Below, one piece after another: positions 35,189-44,407 of a DNA stretch of 64,000 nucleotides (positions are counted from its first letter, which is position 1; every line of letters starts with the position of its first letter). The notes below the pieces were generated by a model that ran no database searches, had not been told where the DNA came from, and saw only the letters and a program-made list of their open reading frames with translations. Source of the DNA: Xylanibacter ruminicola Ga6B6 (GTDB taxonomy: Bacteria; Bacteroidota; Bacteroidia; Bacteroidales; Bacteroidaceae). The translations under genes were made by a program, and so were the position numbers. The stretch covers positions 79,600 through 143,599 of the forward strand of contig NZ_JHXD01000006.1 in the NCBI RefSeq assembly GCF_000687715.1, read 5' to 3'.

Positions 35189-36268
35189 ATGAATATCAAG
35201 GAGATAGAGAATAAGCGTATAGCTGTGCTGCTCTCAGGCGGTGTAGACAGCAGTGTGGTGGTGCACGAGTTTGCCCAGCTGGGTCTGCACCCTGACTGCT
35301 TCTATATTAAGATAGGTCCTGAGGAGCAGGAGGAGTGGGACTGCTCTAGCGAGGAGGACCTGGAGATGGCTACGGCCGTATCGCACAAGTACGGCTGTAA
35401 GCTGGAGGTGATAGACTGCCACAAGGAGTACTGGGATCAGGTTACTAAGTACACCATGGACAAAGTGCGCGCAGGACTGACACCCAACCCTGACGTGATG
35501 TGTAACCGTCTGATTAAGTTTGGAGCCTTTGATGAGAAGCGTGGTCACGACTACGACCTGATAGCCACTGGTCACTACGCTATGACAGAGATAGATGCTG
35601 AGGGCAACAAGTGGCTCTGTACCAGTCCTGACCCGGTGAAGGATCAGACTGACTTTCTGGCACAGATAGCCGACTGGCAGTTGAAGAAGGCCCTCTTCCC
35701 AATAGGGCACTATGTGAAGGACGAGGTGCGTGTAATTGCTGAGCGCGAGCACTTGGTTAACGCCAAGCGTAAGGACTCGCAGGGCATCTGTTTCTTGGGC
35801 AAGATTAATTATAACGACTATATCCGCAGATACTTAGGCGAGCAGCCTGGCGATGTGATCGAACTGGAAACTGGCAAGCGTATAGGCGAGCACAAGGGCC
35901 TTTGGTTCCATACTATTGGTCAGCGCAAGGGCATGGGTTTTGGCGGTGGTCCTTGGTTTGTGGTTAAGAAAGATGTGGATAATAATATATTATATGTGTC
36001 GCATGGCTACGATCCAGAAACTGCTTATAAGGCCGACTTCCCTGTGCACGATTTCCATTTCCTGACCAAGGAGTTGCAATCTACTGAGGTTACCTTTAAG
36101 ATTCGTCATACCCCAGAATACCATCCGGCTACCTTAGAATGGACAAGTCCAAACACGTGCATGGTTCACTCAAAAGATAAAATTCATGGTGTGGCACCTG
36201 GTCAGTTCTGTGTGGTTTACGACAAGGATCATCACCGCTGCTTAGGCTCAGGCGAAATCACCATTTAA
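35189..36268 (+). CDS. mnmA: tRNA-specific 2-thiouridylase MnmA
   Basis: Thiolates U34 of tRNA-Lys, Glu and Gln in the cytosol. 359 residues from MNIKEIENKRIAVLLSGGVDSSVVVHEF; the PP-loop SGGVDSS is near residues 16-22. The catalytic Cys pair is expected in PDVMCNR near 112 and in DSQGICFLG near 205. The C-terminal domain begins near FHTIGQRKGMGFGGGPWFVV. The open frame extends upstream without ATG; the chosen ATG fits the family N-terminus and the proximal promoter. It ends at a strong hairpin. Confidence 0.96.
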   Translation: MNIKEIENKRIAVLLSGGVDSSVVVHEFAQLGLHPDCFYIKIGPEEQEEWDCSSEEDLEMATAVSHKYGCKLEVIDCHKEYWDQVTKYTMDKVRAGLTPNPDVMCNRLIKFGAFDEKRGHDYDLIATGHYAMTEIDAEGNKWLCTSPDPVKDQTDFLAQIADWQLKKALFPIGHYVKDEVRVIAEREHLVNAKRKDSQGICFLGKINYNDYIRRYLGEQPGDVIELETGKRIGEHKGLWFHTIGQRKGMGFGGGPWFVVKKDVDNNILYVSHGYDPETAYKADFPVHDFHFLTKELQSTEVTFKIRHTPEYHPATLEWTSPNTCMVHSKDKIHGVAPGQFCVVYDKDHHRCLGSGEITI

Positions 36269-36306
36269 CAATAAATCCCTCGCCGATAAGCGAGGGATTT
36301 ATTGTT
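36267..36306. terminator. bidirectional terminator (CCCTCGC family)
   Basis: A perfect 17-bp stem (36267-36283 with 36290-36306), loop CGATAA, then TTTATTTCTTT on the plus side. It overlaps the mnmA stop and serves the convergent GH67 gene. It is almost identical to 32524-32563, more than 3.7 kb away. Confidence 0.92.
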
Positions 36307-36307
36307 T

Positions 36308-38206
36308 TTATTTCTTTGTAAAACTACTGAAGTAATTCATACAAACTCTCTGCCATTCCTTGGCATTTTCAAGTTGGTGCTGTAAGCGGGCATCTACTTC
36401 CTGCCAGCGCTGCTCGTCGATGTTGGGCTTGGCTTCGTTCCAGATGCGGATGAAGTCCTCAACCTCTTCTACACCACGTGCGTAGCGGTAGTTCATCTCC
36501 TCAAGCACGGTGCGACCACTCTTCAGTCGGTAGCTCCATGGCACACGGTGGAACCACAGCAGGTAGCGCTCAGGGCAGGTGTTGATGTTGTCGTACAGTG
36601 TGCAGTAAGGCTCGCGATACTGTGCGGTGGCATTCGAACCTGTATGTGTGCGGTCGAAACCAATGCTGTCGTTGTTGGCCTTGTGGTAGTAAACCGGGCA
36701 CCACTCCAAGGGTACGTGTGCATTGTAACCGTCAGGCTCGGGACCATAGTGCTCGTCAAAAGCAAAGATGTGATGCAATCCGATAGGCATCATGTAATCT
36801 ACACAAGCTTCACGACTGCGCAGCATCATCGACTTTAATGCTTCGTTATTCGATGCATCAAAAGTCTGTCCCAGCCACTCCTGGGCGATAGTCTCTGAAG
36901 TCAGGGCAGGGTTCCATGCCAGACGGCCAAAGGCATACCAGTTGGCCTGTGAGAAGTGGTGACCGCACCAGTTCTTGTCGAGTCCAATATTGGCTACACC
37001 AGCAATACCTACCAGCTTTTTAGGTGCAACAAATCCGAAGAACTCACGCCACATAGGAGCCAAGTAGGTAAGATGGCGCGACTGTCCTAAGTACTCCTGA
37101 GTAATCTGCAGTTCAGCCATCTGTTTGGTCTTTTTGATATTGTCGAAGATAGGTGCGTAGGGTTCGCGTGGCTGGAAATCCAACGGACCGTTCTTTGATT
37201 GCAGAATCACGTTATCGCGGAACTTGCCGTCTAAGTCCTTAAACTCGCTTACTGCCTGCTTTACACGGTCCTCGCCACTGTGGGCAGCGCCATATACAAA
37301 GCTTCGCCACATGATAATACCACCGTATGGTTTCACGGCATCGGCCAGCATGTTGGCACCATCAGCGTGTGTGCGCTTGTAGTCGAATGGCCCAGGCTGT
37401 CCCTCTGAGTTAGCCTTTACCAGGAATCCTCCAAAGTCAGGAATCTGTGCGTAAATCTCCTTGGCCTTAGCTTTCCACCAGGCTTTTACCTGGGCATTCA
37501 GTGGGTCGGCAGTCTTTACAGGCTTGCCACCGTTGAATCCCTTGGCAGGAATGCTCATGGGTGAGGCGAAGTTTACCGACAGATACACCTTGATGCCGTA
37601 AGGGCGCAGAATGTCGGCATACTGTTTTACCTTATTAATATATATAGCCGACAGCATCTTAGGCGATGCATTTACATTATTCAGTACTGTGCCATTGATA
37701 CCGATTGAAGCGTTGGCACGTGCATATTCTTTTATCAGTTCTGCGTCGATGGGCTGGTCGGGATCCTCAACAAAAATGGTGCGACCATGGAATTTTCTTT
37801 CGCCGGCTTTGCCTTTCCAGAAAATGCTTAATCCTGCATAACCACGCTCGATGGTACCATTCAGGTTGTCCCAGTGGTTCAATATGCGCAGTTTGTAGAA
37901 TGGCTTGCTGCCAGTGGTTTCACCACGCAGCATTGCATAAGCACCATACAAAAGCCCTATTTCATTTTTTGCAGTGATGGTGCTTCCACTGATACGATAA
38001 GCATCCTCATCGTAACTTGGATCAATAATAAGGGTGGCTTGGTCACCCTGATAGTACGCTCTCAGTTCCTGGGCTGCTATACACTCAGGTCCTGTAACTT
38101 TTGCTTTGTTAATAGGTTGGTACCTCAGCCACAACTGGTGACCGTCTTCTGCCTTTGCCATCCCAGCAAAGACCAATGCCATTAAGAGTAATGTTAGTTT
38201 CTTCAT
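36308..38206 (-). CDS. GH67 alpha-glucuronidase
   Basis: Removes (4-O-methyl)glucuronic acid from the ends of xylo-oligosaccharides. 632 residues with signal peptide MKKLTLLLMALVFAGMAKAE, so probably periplasmic. The GH67 core is recognisable: AIYINKVKQYADILRPYGIKVYLSVNFASPMS, then PDFGGFLVKANSEGQPGP with the likely acid catalyst Glu268. GGIIMWRSFVYG and GFVAPKKLVGIAGVANIGLDKNWCGHHFSQANWYAFGRLAWNP follow. It is divergent from a GH35 gene. No SusC/SusD genes or xylanases are in the window, so this is not a complete utilisation locus. Confidence 0.94.
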   Translation of the reverse strand: MKKLTLLLMALVFAGMAKAEDGHQLWLRYQPINKAKVTGPECIAAQELRAYYQGDQATLIIDPSYDEDAYRISGSTITAKNEIGLLYGAYAMLRGETTGSKPFYKLRILNHWDNLNGTIERGYAGLSIFWKGKAGERKFHGRTIFVEDPDQPIDAELIKEYARANASIGINGTVLNNVNASPKMLSAIYINKVKQYADILRPYGIKVYLSVNFASPMSIPAKGFNGGKPVKTADPLNAQVKAWWKAKAKEIYAQIPDFGGFLVKANSEGQPGPFDYKRTHADGANMLADAVKPYGGIIMWRSFVYGAAHSGEDRVKQAVSEFKDLDGKFRDNVILQSKNGPLDFQPREPYAPIFDNIKKTKQMAELQITQEYLGQSRHLTYLAPMWREFFGFVAPKKLVGIAGVANIGLDKNWCGHHFSQANWYAFGRLAWNPALTSETIAQEWLGQTFDASNNEALKSMMLRSREACVDYMMPIGLHHIFAFDEHYGPEPDGYNAHVPLEWCPVYYHKANNDSIGFDRTHTGSNATAQYREPYCTLYDNINTCPERYLLWFHRVPWSYRLKSGRTVLEEMNYRYARGVEEVEDFIRIWNEAKPNIDEQRWQEVDARLQHQLENAKEWQRVCMNYFSSFTKK

Positions 38207-38226
38207 ATTTATTGATAATTTTGTTG

Positions 38227-38234
38227 CAAAAATA
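38227..38234 (-). promoter_or_regulatory. -7 box before GH67
   Basis: TATTTTTG on the minus strand, 20 nt before the ATG at 38206. No good -33 box was seen at the right spacing. Confidence 0.4.
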
Positions 38235-38277
38235 TAAAAAATCTGTGTAATCCGCGTAATCCGTGCCTAAAAATTTG

Positions 38278-38285
38278 TACCTTTG
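38278..38285 (+). promoter_or_regulatory. -7 box before GH35
   Basis: TACCTTTG, 28 nt before the ATG at 38314. There is no clear TTTG 19-21 nt upstream, so an activator may be needed. Confidence 0.45.
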
Positions 38286-38313
38286 CACCAAATAACGAAA
38301 TAAAAGATACAAA

Positions 38314-40677
38314 ATGAAAAAGATCCAACTACTGATTACTGCTTTATTGCTTATTTTTCCGATGCTGGTACATGCCGGTGATTTCACTGTGGGCAACCAG
38401 ACATTCCTGTTAAATGGTCAGCCTTTTGTGGTTAAGGCGGCCGAAGTTCACTATCCGCGTATCCCCCGTCCTTATTGGGAGCATCGCATCAAAATGTGTA
38501 AGGCTTTGGGCATGAACACCCTCTGCATCTATGTGTTCTGGAATATCCATGAGCAGCGCGAGGGACAGTTCGATTTTACTGATAATAACGATGTGGCCGA
38601 GTTCTGCCGACTGGCCCAGAAAAATGGTATGTACGTGATTGTACGTCCTGGTCCATATGTATGTGCCGAGTGGGAGATGGGCGGTCTGCCTTGGTGGCTG
38701 CTGAAGAAGAAAGATATCCGTCTGCGTGAGCGCGATCCTTATTTCTTGGAGCGTGTAAAAATCTTCGAGCAGAAGGTTGGCGAGCAGTTGGCACCACTCA
38801 CCATCCAGAATGGTGGCCCTATCATTATGGTACAGGTCGAGAACGAGTATGGCTCGTATGGCGAGGATAAACCCTATATCTCTGAGATTCGCGACTGTCT
38901 GCGTGGTATCTACGGCGAAAAACTCACCCTGTTCCAGTGCGACTGGAGTTCAAACTTCGAAAAGAACGGTCTTGATGATTTGGTGTGGACCATGAACTTC
39001 GGTACTGGTGCTAATATCGATCACGAGTTCGCACGCCTGAGACAGTTGCGCCCCAATGCACCTCTGATGTGTTCGGAGTTCTGGAGCGGTTGGTTCGATA
39101 AGTGGGGCGCTAATCACGAAACACGTCCTGCTAAGGATATGGTAGATGGTATGGACGAGATGCTGTCTAAGAATATCTCGTTTTCACTCTATATGACTCA
39201 CGGTGGTACCTCGTTTGGTCACTGGGCAGGTGCTAACTCACCTGGTTTCGCACCCGATGTAACCAGTTACGATTACGATGCTCCTATCAACGAGTATGGT
39301 GGTACCACCGAGAAATTCTTCCAGCTGCGCAAGATGATGCAGAAGTACAGCAAGTCACCGCTGCCTGCAATCCCTTCGCGTCCTGCTAATATGATTAATA
39401 TCCCTGCCTTCGAAATGAAGGAGCATGCTGATATCCTGTTGGGTGCCGATAGTCTGGTCATGAACAGTCCGCTGCGCACCATGGAGGAACTCAATCAGGG
39501 CTGGGGTTCGATGGTGTATATCACCTCGCTGCCTGATATCGACACACCTAGTGTGCTCACCCTCAACGATGGTCACGACTTTGCACAGGTGTTCATCGAT
39601 AGTACCTATATCGGTAAGATTGATCGTGTGCGCAACGAAAAGAGTCTCCTGCTGCCTGCAGTTAAGAAAGGTCAGGAGCTTAAGATTCTCATCGAGGCCA
39701 TGGGCCGTATCAACTTTGGTCGCGCCATCAAGGATTACAAGGGTATCACCGAGAGTGTCACCCTCTCAACCGATAAGGATGGTCACGAGCTTATCTGGAA
39801 CCTCAAACGCTGGGATATCTTTACCATTCCCGATAGCTATGTAGCTGCCAAGAAGGCACTTGATACCGCAAAGCGCGATTCGCTCACTAAGATGGTGTTC
39901 AAGGGTTCTGGCTATTATCGTGGCTATTTCAATCTTAAGAGGGTAGGCGATACCTTCCTGAATATGGAGAACTGGGGCAAGGGTCAGGTATATGTCAATG
40001 GTCATGCTATCGGTCGTTTCTGGTCTATTGGTCCTCAGCAAACCCTCTATGTGCCTGGTTGCTGGCTCAAGAAGGGTAAGAACGAAGTGGTTGTGCTCGA
40101 TGTGGTAGGTCCTTCTGCCAAGGCTTTCTATTTCACCAAGGATCAGAAGCGCCTCTCACCCTGGCTCTTTGCACAGAATAAGCCCGAACTTGATAAACTG
40201 AATGTTGAAAAATCTCGTACACATAACAATCCTGCTGATCAGCCTGATCTCAACTCTGCTACCCCTGTGAAGGTTGGTCAGCTGGCAGCCGGTAACGGCT
40301 GGCAGATGGTACGTTTTGCTGCCCCAAAGACCGGTCGCTATCTCGCTATTCAGGCTTTGTCTACCCACGAAGGTAAGGATGTGGTGTCTGTTGCTGAGCT
40401 CTATGCTATTAATGCTACTGGTGCTCGCCTCAGTCGTGAGTCTTGGACGGTGAAATATGCCGATAGCGAGGAAACAAAACGTGGTAATAATACTGCTGAA
40501 AAATCTTTCGATTTGCAGGAGTCAACTTACTGGCGTACCGAGAAGGGCGTGGCTCTGCCACATCTGATGGTGATTGACTTGGGTAGCGAGCAGACGATTA
40601 CCGGTTTCGACTATCTGCCACGTGCCGAGGAAGGTGCCCCTGGTAGCATCAAGGATTACAAAATCTTTGTCTATTAA
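38314..40677 (+). CDS. GH35 beta-galactosidase with C-terminal F5/8 type C domain
   Basis: A secreted retaining glycosidase of 787 residues with signal peptide MKKIQLLITALLLIFPMLVHAG. The TIM-barrel domain (about 30-340) carries the GH35 signatures: YWEHRIKMCKALGMNTLCIYVFW, GPYVCAEWEMGGLPWWLL, the acid/base Glu178 in VENEYGSYG, and the nucleophile Glu255 in CSEFWSGWFDKWG. Jelly-roll beta domains follow (about 380-640; GQVYVNGHAIGRFWSIGPQQTLYVP). A discoidin-like F5/8C domain at about 660-787 (RYLAIQALSTHEG...ITGFDYLPR...IKDYKIFVY) probably binds carbohydrate. It probably cleaves terminal beta-galactose from plant glycans. Confidence 0.95.
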   Translation: MKKIQLLITALLLIFPMLVHAGDFTVGNQTFLLNGQPFVVKAAEVHYPRIPRPYWEHRIKMCKALGMNTLCIYVFWNIHEQREGQFDFTDNNDVAEFCRLAQKNGMYVIVRPGPYVCAEWEMGGLPWWLLKKKDIRLRERDPYFLERVKIFEQKVGEQLAPLTIQNGGPIIMVQVENEYGSYGEDKPYISEIRDCLRGIYGEKLTLFQCDWSSNFEKNGLDDLVWTMNFGTGANIDHEFARLRQLRPNAPLMCSEFWSGWFDKWGANHETRPAKDMVDGMDEMLSKNISFSLYMTHGGTSFGHWAGANSPGFAPDVTSYDYDAPINEYGGTTEKFFQLRKMMQKYSKSPLPAIPSRPANMINIPAFEMKEHADILLGADSLVMNSPLRTMEELNQGWGSMVYITSLPDIDTPSVLTLNDGHDFAQVFIDSTYIGKIDRVRNEKSLLLPAVKKGQELKILIEAMGRINFGRAIKDYKGITESVTLSTDKDGHELIWNLKRWDIFTIPDSYVAAKKALDTAKRDSLTKMVFKGSGYYRGYFNLKRVGDTFLNMENWGKGQVYVNGHAIGRFWSIGPQQTLYVPGCWLKKGKNEVVVLDVVGPSAKAFYFTKDQKRLSPWLFAQNKPELDKLNVEKSRTHNNPADQPDLNSATPVKVGQLAAGNGWQMVRFAAPKTGRYLAIQALSTHEGKDVVSVAELYAINATGARLSRESWTVKYADSEETKRGNNTAEKSFDLQESTYWRTEKGVALPHLMVIDLGSEQTITGFDYLPRAEEGAPGSIKDYKIFVY

Positions 40678-40696
40678 TATAAATATAGGTAAAAAA

Positions 40697-40728
40697 GTTG
40701 TTTGTTTTAAAAATATTCAGTATCTTTG
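40697..40728 (+). promoter_or_regulatory. promoter of the polysaccharide export genes
   Basis: GTTG (40697-40700), a 20-nt spacer and TATCTTTG (40721-40728), 32 nt before the ATG at 40761. Confidence 0.7.
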
Positions 40729-40760
40729 CAGCCGTTTAAAAATAGCTAGTATTTTTTGAA

Positions 40761-43229
40761 ATGAAGAGATCTCTATTGGTATTATCATTGTTGCTCACCA
40801 CCCTGTTGGTGCAGGCTCAGATGAGCGACATTCAGGTGATGCAGTATGTCCAGCGCGAGATGAAGAATGGTTCTTCTCAGTCGCAGATTGCTACTAAACT
40901 CATGCAGAAAGGCGTTACCATGCAGCAGTTGCAGCGTGTGCGCAGTCAGTACGAAAAGTTGAACGGCACCTCAGCGGTGCGTTCATCAGGTTCAACCACC
41001 GATCAGCTTACGGCCGATAGTCGTATGCGAGAGAGCAACGGTGCGGTGCGTGTTGATGCTGAGGGTAACGAACTGTATGTACAGAAGATTGGTAGTAACA
41101 ATACTGACGAAGATATGCTCGAGAATTCTAACTTGAGCAATCGTCAGCAAGTTTATATCCCTGATTCAGTGAATACCATCAACGGCAAACGTGTGTTCGG
41201 CCGTGATATCTTCAATAACAAAGCCCTTTCATTCGAACCCAACATGAATATCGCCACTCCTACCTCGTATATCGTAGGTCCTGGCGATAAGGTGTTCGTT
41301 GATGTCTATGGTGGTTCTCAAAAGTCAGAGCAGATGGAGGTAGGACCCGATGGTTCTATCGTGGTTACTGGTTATGGTCCTATCCACATTGCAGGTCTGT
41401 CGGTTGCAGCTGCCAATGCCAAGATCAAACAGACTCTTGGCAAGCGCTATAGCAGTTCAAAGATTCGCATGACGTTGGGTCAGACCCGTACCATTATGGT
41501 CAATGTGATGGGCGAGGTGATGGCACCTGGTACTTACACCCTTTCGGCCTTCGCCAGTGTGTTCCATGCCTTGTATATGGCTGGTGGTGTAAATAGTTTG
41601 GGTACATTGCGTGATATCAAGGTGTTCCGTGGTGGTCGTCAGATTGCTTCGGTCGATATCTACGATTATATCCTCAATGGCAAGCTCTCAGGCAATATCC
41701 GTTTGGCCGAGAATGATGTCATCATGGTCGGTCCTTATCAGAACATCGTCGATGTGGCTGGTAATGTCAAGCGCCCCATGGCCTACGAGATGAAGAAGAA
41801 CGAGAGCATTGCTACCCTGTTCAAGTATGCCGGTGGCTTTACAGGCGATGCTTACAAAAAATCGGTTCGTGTTAATCGTGTGGCAGGCGAGAAATATTCG
41901 GTTTACAATATCAACGAGTTCGATATGTCGAGCTTCCGCTTGCAGGATGGCGACTCAGTGACTGTCGGTGGTAACCTTCGTCGTTACGAGAATATGGTCG
42001 AGATTGCAGGTGCTGTGTTCCGCCCCGGACAGTATAGCTTGGGTGGCAATATCACCACTGTTAAGAGTTTGATCGAGCAGGCCGACGGCTTGACCGAAGA
42101 TGCCTTTGCCGGTCGCGGTGTTTTGCATCGTATGAAAGCCGATCGCACCCGTCGTGTCATCTCGCTCGATATCCAGGGTATTCTCAATGGCACTGTCGCC
42201 GATGTACCTTTGGAGAACGAAGATGTGCTCACCATCGCTTCTAAACAGGAGAAGACCAACGAGCGCACCGTTACTATTTTCGGCGAGGTGATGTTCCCTG
42301 CCACTTACGAGTATGCTGATGACGAGTCAATCGAAGACCTGATTATCCAGGCTGGTGGCCTCACCGATGCTGCTTCTACCGTTAAGGTTGATGTGTCGCG
42401 TCGCATGATTGATCCTAAGGCTACCGAGGATTCTCCTGAGGTGGCTCAAACCTTCTCTTTCACTTTGAAAGATGGTTTCGTCGTTGACGGTTCTAAGGAC
42501 TTCACACTGCAGCCTTACGATGAGGTGTATGTGCGTAAGAGTCCCGGCTATATGCCCCAGCGCAATGTCAGTGTCGAGGGTGAGGTACTCTTCGCAGGTA
42601 ATTATCCTTTGACACGTAAAAACCAGCGTCTCAGCGAGGTGGTGAAGGCTGCCGGCGGTGTTACCAAGGAGGCTTATATCCGTGGTGCCCGTATCGAGCG
42701 CCCCATGAACGACGATGAGAAGTTCCGCCTTAATCGTATTCTCCAGTTGGCCAAGGTGCAGTCTGGTGCCGGTTTCGATGCCAATAAGGTCGATCAGGAT
42801 AGCGTTTACTATGTAGCCATTGAGCTCGATAAGGCTTTGGCTAATCCTGGATCCGATGACGATGTGGTATTGCGCGAGGGCGACCGTATTATTGTGCCCG
42901 AGTTTAGCGGTACGGTTAAGATTGATGGTAACGTGATGTATCCCAATACGGCTAGCTATAGTGCAGGTAAGAGTTATAAGTGGTACGTAAAGAACCAGGC
43001 TGGCGGTTTCGGTATGGGCGCTAAAAAATCGCGTGCCTTCATTCTCTATCAGAATGGTGCCGTTAAGAAGGCCAGCGGCGCAAAGATCGAGCCAGGTTGC
43101 GAAATCATCGTGCCCAGCAAAACACGCTCTGCCAACGAAAAGATTAGCATGATTGCTAACCTTGGCACCTCTCTCGCCACCATGGTTACCATGCTGGCCA
43201 CAGTTACAAACCTGATAAAGACATTCTAA
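40761..43229 (+). CDS. Wza-type polysaccharide export protein with multiple SLBB domains
   Basis: An 822-residue exported protein (signal peptide MKRSLLVLSLLLTTLLVQAQ; no lipobox Cys at the cleavage site). A helical N-terminal segment (SDIQVMQYVQREMKNGSSQSQIATKLMQKG) is followed by the polysaccharide export domain near 165-250 (YIVGPGDKVFVDVYGG...VGPDGSIVVTGYGPIHIAGLS). A series of SLBB repeats (about 255-760) includes VMGEVMAPGTYTLSAF, VAGNVKRPMAYEM, IFGEVMFPATYEY and VEGEVLFAGNYPL. The protein is about twice the length of E. coli Wza because of the extra SLBB units, a common Bacteroidota form. The C-terminus has a hydrophobic stretch. It forms the outer-membrane/periplasmic channel with the Wzz-type partner encoded 6 nt downstream. 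Confidence 0.92.
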   Translation: MKRSLLVLSLLLTTLLVQAQMSDIQVMQYVQREMKNGSSQSQIATKLMQKGVTMQQLQRVRSQYEKLNGTSAVRSSGSTTDQLTADSRMRESNGAVRVDAEGNELYVQKIGSNNTDEDMLENSNLSNRQQVYIPDSVNTINGKRVFGRDIFNNKALSFEPNMNIATPTSYIVGPGDKVFVDVYGGSQKSEQMEVGPDGSIVVTGYGPIHIAGLSVAAANAKIKQTLGKRYSSSKIRMTLGQTRTIMVNVMGEVMAPGTYTLSAFASVFHALYMAGGVNSLGTLRDIKVFRGGRQIASVDIYDYILNGKLSGNIRLAENDVIMVGPYQNIVDVAGNVKRPMAYEMKKNESIATLFKYAGGFTGDAYKKSVRVNRVAGEKYSVYNINEFDMSSFRLQDGDSVTVGGNLRRYENMVEIAGAVFRPGQYSLGGNITTVKSLIEQADGLTEDAFAGRGVLHRMKADRTRRVISLDIQGILNGTVADVPLENEDVLTIASKQEKTNERTVTIFGEVMFPATYEYADDESIEDLIIQAGGLTDAASTVKVDVSRRMIDPKATEDSPEVAQTFSFTLKDGFVVDGSKDFTLQPYDEVYVRKSPGYMPQRNVSVEGEVLFAGNYPLTRKNQRLSEVVKAAGGVTKEAYIRGARIERPMNDDEKFRLNRILQLAKVQSGAGFDANKVDQDSVYYVAIELDKALANPGSDDDVVLREGDRIIVPEFSGTVKIDGNVMYPNTASYSAGKSYKWYVKNQAGGFGMGAKKSRAFILYQNGAVKKASGAKIEPGCEIIVPSKTRSANEKISMIANLGTSLATMVTMLATVTNLIKTF

Positions 43230-43235
43230 CGTAAT

Positions 43236-44303
43236 ATGGAGCAGAATCAGATACAATCTCAGACTAGAAAATTCCAGCCCATAGATTTTGGGGCTATTTG
43301 GCAGGCTCTTAAAAAGAATCGTAAACTCTACTATGTCGTATTGCCTGTCGCTTTTGTTGTGGCTATAGTTATTGCAAAGTCGATACCTACATATTATAAG
43401 TGTGAGGTGATATTAGCTCCAGAGGCCGGTGGTGGTAGTGGCAGTATGGGACAGTTGGCTTCTTTGGCCAGTTCCTTCGGTGTCAGTTTAGGTGGTGGTG
43501 GCAATGCTGGTGGCGATGCCATTACCCCTACGCTTTATCCAGACCTGATGAAAAGTACTGATTTTAAAACATCCCTGTTCCCCATTAAGTTGCATGGCAA
43601 AAAGGATAAAACGTCTATGACGTATTACGATTATCTCAAGAATGAGTGGAAGGAGCCTTGGTGGGAAGATTTCTTTGGTTTGATGGCACCCGAGAAGAAG
43701 AAAGATACCCTGGTCAATAACTTCGAACTGACAGGCGAACAGGCTCGTATTTCTGGTATGATAATGAAAAATGTGGTTTGCAAGATTGATAAGAAAACAA
43801 ACCTTATTTCAATTAATGTTACCACTCAGGATCCTTATATTGCTGCTTTATTGGCAGACTCTGTAAAAACGCGTTTGCAGGATTTCTTAACGGAATATCG
43901 TACCCAGAAAGCTAATCACGATCTGGAATATGCCGAGATGTTGCAGGCTCAAGCAAAAAAAGATTATGAGCATGCTCGTCAGAAGTATGTAGAGTTTGTC
44001 GATGCGAACCAAGATATTGTTCTCGAAAGTATCCGTCAGAAGCAAACTGATCTGGAGAACGATTTGCAGTTGCAGTATAACAACTATAATACGCTGAGTG
44101 CCCAGGTGTTGGCATACAAGGCAAAAGTTCAGGAGGCTACACCTGCTTTTACCACCCTTCAGCGTGCCACAGTGCCATTAGGTCCTGCAGGTCCTAATCG
44201 TAATCGTATACTGGTTGTGTGTCTGTTTTTGGCTGCATTGTTCACAACCATTTACGTGTTGTATAAAGAGCATCAGTTAAAGCCGCTGTTAGGCTTATCA
44301 TAA
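43236..44303 (+). CDS. Wzz/GumC-type chain length determinant protein
   Basis: A polysaccharide co-polymerase of 355 residues. The first membrane helix is at about 31-50 (YYVVLPVAFVVAIVIAKSI) and the second near 325-345 (ILVVCLFLAALFTTIYVLY). Between them is a periplasmic domain with a Gly/Ser-rich stretch (residues 66-90) and a long coiled-coil near 220-300 (YAEMLQAQAKKDYEHARQKY). The Pro-rich motif before the second helix (ATVPLGPAGPNRNR) is typical. It lacks the cytoplasmic tyrosine kinase domain found in Wzc proteins, and none is encoded nearby. It sets chain length together with the EpsG/Wzy-type polymerase of the locus. Confidence 0.9.
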   Translation: MEQNQIQSQTRKFQPIDFGAIWQALKKNRKLYYVVLPVAFVVAIVIAKSIPTYYKCEVILAPEAGGGSGSMGQLASLASSFGVSLGGGGNAGGDAITPTLYPDLMKSTDFKTSLFPIKLHGKKDKTSMTYYDYLKNEWKEPWWEDFFGLMAPEKKKDTLVNNFELTGEQARISGMIMKNVVCKIDKKTNLISINVTTQDPYIAALLADSVKTRLQDFLTEYRTQKANHDLEYAEMLQAQAKKDYEHARQKYVEFVDANQDIVLESIRQKQTDLENDLQLQYNNYNTLSAQVLAYKAKVQEATPAFTTLQRATVPLGPAGPNRNRILVVCLFLAALFTTIYVLYKEHQLKPLLGLS

Positions 44304-44318
44304 CAATCATAGCCCCTT

Positions 44319-44374
44319 AAAAAGACGGAACGTGACGTATAATTATTAGATAAATCGTCATTTTCCGTCTTTTT
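44319..44374 (+). terminator. terminator after the Wzz gene
   Basis: A 12-bp outer stem AAAAAGACGGAA (44319-44330) with TTCCGTCTTTTT (44363-44374) and an inner TGACG/CGTCA pairing, ending in TTTTT. The promoter of the next unit begins 2 nt later, so this hairpin separates the export genes from the biosynthetic genes. Confidence 0.75.
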
Positions 44375-44375
44375 A

Positions 44376-44407
44376 TTTGGTGGTATCATAAAATTCCTTT
44401 ATCTTTG
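44376..44407 (+). promoter_or_regulatory. promoter of the polysaccharide biosynthesis cluster
   Basis: TTTG (44376-44379), a 20-nt spacer and TATCTTTG (44400-44407): an exact consensus match. It probably drives rfbC and the whole downstream cassette, since no other convincing promoter was found before 62809. Confidence 0.85.

Noticed and set aside
36308..40677. Polysaccharide utilisation locus
   Set aside because: Only two secreted glycosidases (GH67, GH35) are present; there is no SusC/SusD pair or hybrid sensor next to them.
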